Shown here: piece after piece, positions 1-5,493 of the stretch
Layout: each line of letters starts with the position of its first letter
How positions within the stretch are numbered: position 1 is the first letter of the stretch
Origin: Neisseriales bacterium
GTDB taxonomy: Bacteria > Pseudomonadota > Gammaproteobacteria > Burkholderiales > UBA11063
Assembly: GCA_008017145.1 (NCBI GenBank)
Contig: SSGY01000021.1
Coordinates: 1-5,493 of the forward strand
Reading direction: 5' to 3'
DNA: 5,493 bases
The notes under the pieces: generated by a model
What the model saw: the letters and a program-made list of their open reading frames with translations, nothing else
What the model was told of the DNA's origin: nothing
Databases searched by the model: none
Program-made: the position numbers and the translations under genes

Positions 1-1
1 T

Positions 2-1474
2 ACTGCGTATTTTTTTGGAGTAATTGCCGAAAAGCAACTTAATCTCCAATTTAAACATATGACTGACTCATCTATGATAACTGTGGTAAAACACGACTAT
101 CACCGAGGGTGGTTTAGTTCTAGTGAAAATGTCACTTTAGCAGTAAATAGTCAGTTTCTCAAAAATATCGCTGATCTTTTGCCTGCATCAGCTAAAGAAT
201 CTGCTCCTTCTGTAAATAAAGCAGACTATGTTATCAATTACTCAACTAATATTACTAATGGTCTTTTTGCTGGTTGGTTGCATGGTAAAATTTATCCAAC
301 TATTGCCTATGCTGATACTACAGTAGCATTGCCAGAAAAGTTAGATAAAATGCTCAATAAATTTTTTGATGGTAAACCTGCTATTAAGATTAATAATGTA
401 ATCTTTTTAAACAAAGCTGGTAAATACATAATAACTTCACCTTTATTTGACTATGATGAGACTCTCTCAGGTGTTAAAGTTAATTGGGGTGGATTAGATT
501 TGGAAATTGCTTATAACGATAAATTTAATCAGTTTGAAAATAATCTCGAAGTCCCATCTTTTGCGATGATAGCACCTACCAAAGGTGAATTTGGATTTAA
601 TGGTCTTAACTATAACTCTGTTTCTAGCTATAGTGTAAATCAGATTAAGGTCGGTACAACAGATTTTAATCTTCGCAATCTTAAAGTTCAGTTGGTCGAA
701 AGCAATATTACCCAGTTTAAGCTTGGTGAAGCCGTACATTTATTGACTGGCGTTAATTCAGTTGATTTCTTAAATGGAATTGATGCAATCAATCCAACTA
801 ATTTTACAATCAGCAATGTACATTATAATTCGCTAAGCAATGATCAAAATAATTTGTTCAATGCTACAGCCAAAGCTGGATTTGAAAGTTTAACCAGTAA
901 TAGTAATAGCTATGGTCCAATGAATTTTGACTTGGATATCGGTCATATTGATGCCCCTGCATTTAGTAAGTTAGCTGATTTACTAAATTCTGCAGCGGCA
1001 GAAGACCAATCTACTACGGCAAATCGCGATAAAACTATAACCCAATTGAAGGCTACGATGCTGCCGATATTAATTAATTCACCGTTGATAACCCTCAATG
1101 AGTTTAAGTTAAAAACTCCAAGCGGTATGATCTCTATAGCAGGAAATGCAACAACACATAATTTTGAATCTAGAGATATGGCAGATCAAAGTAAATTTAT
1201 GCAAAAATTATCTTTGAAAATGGACTTTAGTTTACCTAAACCCATTTTGGCATATTTTTTCGTTTTGCAAATGAAATATTTTTTAACTTCTGGAAATGCG
1301 CAAATGGATAAGCAAAGCTCAGATGCTTTAGTTAAAGTTGTGAATATTTTATTAGACAATCAACTTAGCGTTTGGCTTAAAAAAGGTTATCTCAAGGAAA
1401 GTGGTAATGAGCTAAGCAGTAAAATAGCGATGGAAAGTGGCGTAGTTACATTAAATGGTGTTGTAACTAAGTAA
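2..1474 (+). CDS. DUF945 (YdgA-like) family protein, 5' end outside the window
   Basis: The frame is open from base 2 with no stop, giving 490 visible residues. The first ATG in this frame is at 59, but it has no Shine-Dalgarno sequence. The 19 residues before it (TAYFFGVIAEKQLNLQFKH) read like the conserved stretch after the N-terminal membrane anchor of DUF945 proteins. I therefore place the true start, and probably a single membrane anchor, before the window. Family hallmarks are YHRGWFSS about 14 residues after that ATG, a long beta-rich body full of Asn, Ser and Thr, and a C-terminal end MESGVVTLNG resembling the usual 'G.l.lNG' ending. E. coli YdgA is the familiar relative and is thought to sit in the envelope; its molecular function is not established to my knowledge. 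The gene ends in TAA 29 bp before the transporter gene on the same strand, so the two may be co-transcribed. Family assignment is by recalled similarity only. Confidence 0.8.
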   Translation, partial: TAYFFGVIAEKQLNLQFKHMTDSSMITVVKHDYHRGWFSSSENVTLAVNSQFLKNIADLLPASAKESAPSVNKADYVINYSTNITNGLFAGWLHGKIYPTIAYADTTVALPEKLDKMLNKFFDGKPAIKINNVIFLNKAGKYIITSPLFDYDETLSGVKVNWGGLDLEIAYNDKFNQFENNLEVPSFAMIAPTKGEFGFNGLNYNSVSSYSVNQIKVGTTDFNLRNLKVQLVESNITQFKLGEAVHLLTGVNSVDFLNGIDAINPTNFTISNVHYNSLSNDQNNLFNATAKAGFESLTSNSNSYGPMNFDLDIGHIDAPAFSKLADLLNSAAAEDQSTTANRDKTITQLKATMLPILINSPLITLNEFKLKTPSGMISIAGNATTHNFESRDMADQSKFMQKLSLKMDFSLPKPILAYFFVLQMKYFLTSGNAQMDKQSSDALVKVVNILLDNQLSVWLKKGYLKESGNELSSKIAMESGVVTLNGVVTK

Positions 1475-1503
1475 CTCCATAATTAATTTATAGAAGTGAC
1501 CAG

Positions 1504-2778
1504 ATGCAAGTTGAAAATAGCTTATTAAATACACGTAAGTTCTTACCATTATTTAGCGTTCAGTTCTTAAATGCGATGAGTGATCATATGCTAAAGAATG
1601 CTATTTTAGTGATGATTACTTATCAGGGGTTAACTATTGGTGGACTAAGCCCTGAACTTTCGGTTAATATTTCCACTCTTTTATTTATCTTACCGTTCTT
1701 TTTATTCTCATCGTACGCCGGTAAGATTGCTGATATGTATAGCAAAGTCAAATTAATTCGTTATATCAAAATTTGTGAAATTTTTATTATATTACTAGCG
1801 GCGACTGGTATTGTTAGCCGCAGTATTGAAATATTAATTTTTTCACTTGTTGCTATGGGTACTCACTCGACCTTTTTTGGTCCAATCAAATTCTCAATTT
1901 TGCCACAATACATTAAAGAACGAAAAATTTTATTACTTGCAAATGGCTATATTGAGTTGGGGACTTTCGTTGCTGTATTGATTGGATAAACTCTAGGTAG
2001 CTGGTATATGGCAAATGAAGAGTTTGAGATTATCGTGGGATTGATGGCATTTTCGACTTTTAGTGGCTTAATTCTTAGTTATCGTATGGAAAAGACTATG
2101 CCAGTAGGTTCTAAAGAAAAGTTTCACTGGAACTTATTTAAAGATACTTGGCTTTCATATCGTAAAATAACTGAAAATAAGAAAATTAAGAACAATATTC
2201 ATGCAATTTCGTGGTTTTGGGCAATGGGTATAGTTTATACTACTCAGCTTCCGGTATTTACTCAAATTTATATGGGTGGTTGTGCTCATGTATTCAGCAT
2301 TTTATTGGCAGTTTTTTCAATTTCAATTGGACTAGGTTCGCTAACTTGTGCCAAAATTTCCGATGGGAAAATAGTCAAACAATTCGTGATTTTTGGTGCT
2401 ATTGGAATAGCCTTTTTTAGCATGATTTTAATTGGGTTTAATTTTCATCCACATGATCATTGTCTAGGCTTAGCTGAATTTAGTAGCTCTTGGCACGGAG
2501 TAGTGAACTACGTTTTAATATTTATGATCGGTTTCTCGGCTGGTTTTTATTCAGTAACTTGTTATAATGAATTACAGGTAATTTCGCCAATTGAAATACT
2601 GTCACAGGTAATCGGAGTAAATAATGTCTTAAACTCGTGTTATATGCTCTTTTGTTCGCTAATTTGTATTTTGATATTATTTTTTGTTAGTTTATGGTGG
2701 TTATTTGTTATCACGATTATCGCTAATTTGTTTTTTGCTTTATGGTATTTGCGGGTTAATTTTGAGCCTAGTACTTAA
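1504..2778 (+). pseudogene. LplT/Aas-type MFS transporter (lysophospholipid transporter family), interrupted by an in-frame TAA
   Basis: The first part (1504-1989) encodes 161 residues. After TAA at 1987-1989 the same frame stays open to the TAA at 2776-2778, about 424 codons in all, normal for a one-domain MFS carrier. Family signs before the stop are RKFLPLFSVQFLNAMSDHMLKNA at residues 11-32 (relatives typically have FNDNLFKNA), a motif A-like GKIADMYSKVKLI at 73-85, FFGPIKFSILPQYI at 124-137 and NGYIELGTFVAVLIG at 147-161. Signs after it are ISWFWAMG, a GLGS loop, GFSAGFYSV and VIGVNNVLNS. LplT moves lysophospholipids across the inner membrane for re-acylation. No PlsC acyltransferase domain follows here, unlike the fused Aas-type proteins. 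The stop falls within putative TM5, where relatives read roughly LLGTILGG and this gene reads LIG-stop-TLGSW. A GAAG at 1493-1496, seven bases before the ATG, is a modest ribosome binding site. It may be a recent pseudogene or a sequencing error. The family is fairly sure, the substrate is not. Confidence 0.78.
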
Positions 2779-3436
2779 CCTCAAAAGCACGGAAGACAAT
2801 AACACTGCCATTACTTTCTAGATTTATATGTGCTGCAGTTGCCTGATTAAGTGTGCCATGATTGAGTGCTAGAAAGTTTTTGTTAACAAGTGGCCATTTT
2901 AATTCTTCACAACTTATTTCTGTCTTTTGATTAAAACAAAAAAATGAAATCTGTTGCCCGATAACACTATTTAATCTGTGCGTTCCAGCGGGTAATGCTT
3001 CTAAAATTCCAAAGTCACTTAACATCGCAATTTGCTTAAACTGGGTTGAGTATTGCTCAAGTAATGCAATATTGCCTAAGGTATGATCCTCTCGTAAACC
3101 CGTTGCTGCAAAAATTAGAATTGATTGGTTGCATCCGTAATTTTCAGCAATAAAATTAATTGCCTTAGTTAAGTCATTAGTATTTTGATCATCAATCTGA
3201 ATATAGGGATTTTTGATAAAATCTTTAAGCTTGTCACGATCCAATGAGTCGCCATCGCCAATAGCAAAGTCTGCAACTATGCCATGTTTTGACATTGCAT
3301 TAAGTGCACCATCACAAGCAATTATTGGGCTACCATTTTTTAGTCGTGCAATAACTTCAGTATTAGTCGGGAATAAGCCATTGGCACAGATGCTTATATG
3401 TTTGATGTTTGGTATTAAGTGTGTAAGTATACTCAT
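2768..3436 (-). CDS. thiN: thiamine pyrophosphokinase
   Basis: This 222-residue protein has the thiamine pyrophosphokinase motif set: ACDGALNAM near residues 40-48, GDGDSL at 60-65 (acidic metal/ATP site, GDFDS in many relatives), DDQNTNDLTKAI at 82-93, and GLREDHTLGN at 113-122. The C-terminal thiamine-binding half includes EELKWPL at 178-183 and LNHGTLNQAT at 191-200. The length is typical of the bacterial enzyme. It transfers diphosphate from ATP to thiamine, giving thiamine diphosphate in the cytosol (EC 2.7.6.2). This would let the cell use salvaged thiamine, unlike the ThiL route via thiamine monophosphate. The start codon shares one base with the tsaD stop (TAATG). No strong Shine-Dalgarno sequence is visible, so translational coupling is likely. 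The stop (TAG) overlaps the convergent transporter gene by 11 bp. Symbol usage varies, and thiN is the Bacillus-style name. Function is well supported by motifs. Confidence 0.92.
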   Translation of the reverse strand: MSILTHLIPNIKHISICANGLFPTNTEVIARLKNGSPIIACDGALNAMSKHGIVADFAIGDGDSLDRDKLKDFIKNPYIQIDDQNTNDLTKAINFIAENYGCNQSILIFAATGLREDHTLGNIALLEQYSTQFKQIAMLSDFGILEALPAGTHRLNSVIGQQISFFCFNQKTEISCEELKWPLVNKNFLALNHGTLNQATAAHINLESNGSVIVFRAFEVKY

Positions 3437-4461
3437 TAATTGCTCGTTAAAGTTGTAAGGTCCCAGCGTGGGTGCACATTAAAATTATAGGTGAATTTTT
3501 GCTGTTTGAGGCGAATCGCACCAGCTAATGCAATCATGGCACCATTATCAGTACAAAGATGTAGTGGTGGATAAAACGCCTGAGCTTGAATTTTACTTAA
3601 TTCGGTATCTAACTTTTCTCGTAAACGAAGATTGGCACTGACACCACCAGAGACGACTAAGGTTTTGATTTTAGTTTGTTTTAATGCCATGACTGATTTT
3701 TTGACTAAGACATCGGTGATTGATTCTTCAATTGATCTTGCAATATCCTGTAGCACTTGTCCCTCGATAACGATATTTTGTTCTGTCAGATTATTAATGA
3801 GTGTAAGTACCGCTGTTTTTAACCCGGAAAAACTCATGGTAAGATCACCGCTATGTAACATCGGACGTGGCAGTTTATAGTTTTCATGTCCCAGAGCTGC
3901 CAATTCTGCAATATAGCGTCCACCAGGATAGGGTAATCCTAACATCTTGGCTGTTTTATCAAATGCTTCACCGGCTGCATCATCCAGAGTATCTCCGAGT
4001 AACTCGTATTCACCAACGGCGTTAACCGCGATTAATTGGCTATGTCCACCCGAAGCAAGCAAAGCAATAAATGGCGGAGTTGGTTTTTCATCTGCTAATA
4101 ATGGAGATAACAAATGTCCCTCAAGATGGTGTATCGGGATAACTGGCAAATTATTGGCAAAACCTAAGCTATTAGCTATACTTGCACCAATTAAGAGCGC
4201 ACCATTTAGCCCAGGACCTGCGGTATAAGCGATAGCATCCAAATCACGTAACTGGCACTGTGCTTGTGTTAAACACTCGTCAATTAGTGGAATTATTTTG
4301 CGTAAATGATCCCGTGAGGCTAATTCTGGTACAACTCCACCATATTGGCGATGAAGTTCAATCTGTGAATATAGCGTGTCAGCAATTAATCCGTTTTCTG
4401 TATCATAAATTGCGATTCCTGTTTCATCACATGAACTTTCTATTCCCAGTACTTTTGCCAT
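3436..4461 (-). CDS. tsaD: tRNA N6-adenosine threonylcarbamoyltransferase TsaD
   Basis: This 341-residue protein aligns from memory with E. coli TsaD (YgjD/Gcp) along nearly its full length. It has [16 protein letters not shown] at residues 5-20, [13 protein letters not shown] at 40-52, the metal-binding HHLEGH at 111-116 (H112 and H116 correspond to E. coli H111 and H115), LASGGHS at 135-141, and [17 protein letters not shown] at 156-172. It also has SFSGLKT at 210-216, [12 protein letters not shown] at 270-281, CTDNGAMIA at 303-311 (D305 is the third metal ligand), and a PRWDL end. With TsaB and TsaE it moves threonylcarbamoyl from threonylcarbamoyl-AMP (made by TsaC) to A37 of ANN-decoding tRNAs, forming t6A. 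No catalytic residue is missing. The start matches the family N-terminus and is preceded by AGGATAG with an 11-base spacer. The thiamine kinase gene follows with a one-base overlap, and valS is divergent upstream. Confidence 0.98.
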   Translation of the reverse strand: MAKVLGIESSCDETGIAIYDTENGLIADTLYSQIELHRQYGGVVPELASRDHLRKIIPLIDECLTQAQCQLRDLDAIAYTAGPGLNGALLIGASIANSLGFANNLPVIPIHHLEGHLLSPLLADEKPTPPFIALLASGGHSQLIAVNAVGEYELLGDTLDDAAGEAFDKTAKMLGLPYPGGRYIAELAALGHENYKLPRPMLHSGDLTMSFSGLKTAVLTLINNLTEQNIVIEGQVLQDIARSIEESITDVLVKKSVMALKQTKIKTLVVSGGVSANLRLREKLDTELSKIQAQAFYPPLHLCTDNGAMIALAGAIRLKQQKFTYNFNVHPRWDLTTLTSN

Positions 4462-4470
4462 ATTGTTATC

Positions 4471-4476
4471 TATCCT
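4471..4476 (-). promoter_or_regulatory. ribosome binding site of tsaD
   Basis: On the minus strand the sequence AGGATA lies here, with AGGA ending 11 bases before the tsaD ATG. The spacing is slightly long but mirrors that of valS on the other strand, where AGGATAG also lies 11 bases before the ATG. It supports the chosen tsaD start. Confidence 0.6.
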
Positions 4477-4495
4477 AATATCTTGTTAGATGGTG

Positions 4496-4506
4496 ATTTT
4501 ATCATA
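4496..4506 (-). promoter_or_regulatory. candidate -10 region of the tsaD-thiN transcript
   Basis: The minus strand reads TATGATAAAAT, which contains TATGAT (5 of 6 against TATAAT) and an overlapping TAAAAT (also 5 of 6). It ends 34 bases before the tsaD ATG, which would leave a short leader. I see no good -35 hexamer at 16-18 bases. The assignment rests on position and -10 match only, and AT-rich DNA yields such matches easily. Confidence 0.35.
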
Positions 4507-4550
4507 GAGATGATTTTAAGAAACTAAGTTGTTTTATAGTGTTAAATAGT

Positions 4551-4585
4551 TTTACAAAAGATGGGGCATGCTGCTGTGATAAAAT
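4551..4585 (+). promoter_or_regulatory. candidate promoter of valS
   Basis: TTTACA at 4551-4556 matches the -35 consensus at 5 of 6. TGTGAT at 4575-4580, 18 bases on, is a weak -10 (4 of 6) and runs directly into AAAAT. The alternative -10, TAAAAT at 4580-4585, matches 5 of 6 but lies 23 bases from TTTACA, which is too far. Either choice gives a leader of roughly 35-45 bases before valS. That is too short for an elaborate leader element such as a T-box, so control is more likely at initiation. Confidence 0.35.
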
Positions 4586-4612
4586 ACTTGGTTAATTGTG
4601 AGTTTTATCAAA

Positions 4613-4618
4613 AGGATA
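4613..4618 (+). promoter_or_regulatory. ribosome binding site of valS
   Basis: AGGATA lies here, with AGGA ending 11 bases before the ATG at 4628. No other in-frame start nearby has a better site, and the resulting N-terminus ([18 protein letters not shown]) matches that expected for ValRS. Confidence 0.65.
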
Positions 4619-4627
4619 GTAGAATAA

Positions 4628-5493
4628 ATGGAATTAGCTAAAGCATATACACCAAGTGAAATTGAAACTAAATGGTATCAGCAATGGGAGAGTAAAGGAT
4701 ATTTTAAGCCTAGTAATGATACGAATGCGCCGAGTTACTGTATTCAATTGCCACCACCGAATGTCACTGGAACTTTACACATGGGGCATGCTTTTCAGCA
4801 AACCATTATGGATGCACTAATCAGATATCATCGGATGAAAGGTTATAACACCTTATGGCAGGCTGGAACTGACCATGCTGGGATTGCGACCCAGATCGTG
4901 GTGGAACGTCAGTTAGACCAAGAAGGTATTTCACGTCATGATTTAGGACGTGAGGAATTTGTAAAAAAAGTTTGGGAATGGAAAGAATATTCAGGAGGCA
5001 CGATTACCAACCAAATGCGCAGGCTAGGTGCATCATGTGATTGGTCGCGTGAACGTTTTACTATGGATGAAGGTTTATCTAAAGCGGTTAGTGAAGTTTT
5101 TGTCAGCTTATTTGAAAAAGGTTATATTTATCGTGGTAAGCGTTTGGTTAACTGGGATATTAAATTACAAACTGCAGTATCAGATTTAGAAGTAATCTCC
5201 AGCGAAGAAAATGGTAGCTTATGGCATATTCGTTACCCTGTAAAAGACAGCACTGAGTCAATAGTTGTTGCAACAACTCGTCCAGAAACGATGTTGGGAG
5301 ATGTCGCTGTTGCAATCAATCCTGAAGATGAACGCTATTTACATCTGATTGGGCAAAAGTTAGTTTTACCTCTAGTTGGGCGTGAGATTCCAATTGTTGC
5401 CGATGATTATGTCGATGCTGCATTTGGTACGGGATGTGTAAAAATTACTCCAGCACATGATTTTAATGATTATGAGTTGGGAAAACGACACAA
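4628..5493 (+). CDS. valS: valine--tRNA ligase, N-terminal part (3' end outside the window)
   Basis: The frame gives 288 complete codons and runs off the right edge. ValRS enzymes are usually about 900 residues, so roughly a third is seen. The class I catalytic fold opens with [16 protein letters not shown] at residues 41-56, in which HMGH at 51-54 is the HIGH signature. This is followed by [13 protein letters not shown] at 77-89 and the [15 protein letters not shown] stretch at 175-189. The CP1 editing domain then begins. [15 protein letters not shown] at 215-229 and [17 protein letters not shown] at 267-283 are the hydrolytic-pocket segments that remove threonine misattached to tRNA-Val. 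The KMSKS loop, anticodon-binding domain and C-terminal coiled coil lie outside the window. It charges tRNA-Val with valine in the cytosol (EC 6.1.1.9). The gene is divergent from tsaD with its own ribosome binding site. No abnormal residue was noticed in the visible part. Confidence 0.98.
   Translation, partial: MELAKAYTPSEIETKWYQQWESKGYFKPSNDTNAPSYCIQLPPPNVTGTLHMGHAFQQTIMDALIRYHRMKGYNTLWQAGTDHAGIATQIVVERQLDQEGISRHDLGREEFVKKVWEWKEYSGGTITNQMRRLGASCDWSRERFTMDEGLSKAVSEVFVSLFEKGYIYRGKRLVNWDIKLQTAVSDLEVISSEENGSLWHIRYPVKDSTESIVVATTRPETMLGDVAVAINPEDERYLHLIGQKLVLPLVGREIPIVADDYVDAAFGTGCVKITPAHDFNDYELGKRH

Larger units (their letters stand above)
4462..4627. other. divergent tsaD/valS intergenic region
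   Basis: This 166 bp region separates two divergent translation genes. Besides the candidate promoters it holds a short inverted repeat, ATCAT-AGAG-ATGAT, at 4501-4514. It also holds a direct repeat TGATTTTA at 4494-4501 and 4511-4518, and the 9-mer TGATAAAAT on both strands (minus 4504-4496, plus 4577-4585). No tRNA, open reading frame or hairpin terminator is apparent. It is the only intergenic stretch in the window longer than 30 bp. Confidence 0.7.

Noticed and set aside
59..61. ATG at 59 as the start of the DUF945 gene
   Set aside because: The frame is open to the left edge, the residues before it fit the family, and there is no ribosome binding site before it. The true start is outside the window.
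494..739. 81-codon open frame on the minus strand inside the DUF945 gene
   Set aside because: It lies wholly opposite a well-supported gene and shows no recognisable motif or ribosome binding site.
1475..1503. Terminator between the DUF945 gene and the transporter gene
   Set aside because: The 29 bp gap has no GC-rich inverted repeat or T-run, so the genes may be co-transcribed.
1987..1989. Programmed readthrough or a reassigned TAA codon
   Set aside because: Other genes here (DUF945, tsaD, the transporter's own end) stop at TAA, so the code is not reassigned. The bases after the stop (ACT CTA) are not the classic CTA readthrough context, and no selenocysteine or pyrrolysine logic applies to TAA.
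3632..4478. Three open frames on the plus strand opposite tsaD (3632-3880, 3947-4228, 4260-4478)
   Set aside because: They are antisense shadows of a highly conserved gene. Their peptides look like no known family.
4501..4514. Inverted repeat ATCAT-AGAG-ATGAT as a terminator or strong operator
   Set aside because: The arms are only five AT-rich base pairs and the match does not extend outward. It is kept only as a note in the intergenic entry.
4586..4627. T-box or other leader riboswitch before valS
   Set aside because: The space between the likely promoter and the ATG is only about 40 bases, with no specifier-loop or terminator hairpin. T-boxes are also mainly a Firmicutes feature.

Overview
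This 5.5 kb window is an AT-rich piece of a bacterial chromosome. Gene content and protein style (an E. coli-like TsaD, a DUF945/YdgA-type protein, an LplT/Aas-type transporter and ValS) point to a gamma- or betaproteobacterium with low GC. I cannot name the genus from sequence alone. I see no mobile element, CRISPR array, tRNA or rRNA, and the region looks like ordinary housekeeping chromosome.

Layout. Positions 2-1474 (+) hold a DUF945 (YdgA-like) protein whose N-terminus lies before the window. After a 29 bp gap, 1504-2778 (+) holds a gene for an LplT-like major facilitator (lysophospholipid transporter family). It is interrupted by one in-frame TAA at 1987-1989 but otherwise keeps a single reading frame to its end. 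Its stop overlaps by 11 bp the stop of a convergent gene, thiamine pyrophosphokinase (2768-3436, minus). That gene is translationally coupled through a TAATG overlap to tsaD (3436-4461, minus). A 166 bp divergent intergenic region (4462-4627) separates tsaD from valS (4628 onward, plus), which runs off the right edge after 288 codons.

How the genes relate. TsaD (tRNA t6A synthesis) and ValS (valyl-tRNA charging) both serve translation and are transcribed divergently. The same 9-mer, TGATAAAAT, lies on each strand at a distance from each start codon that fits a -10 region. The thiamine pyrophosphokinase makes thiamine diphosphate and appears to ride on the tsaD transcript. The DUF945 protein and the transporter form a separate, possibly co-transcribed envelope-related pair.

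The most notable point is the single nonsense codon in the transporter gene. It could be a recent pseudogene, a sequencing error or, less likely, a split or readthrough gene. I found no convincing undescribed system here.
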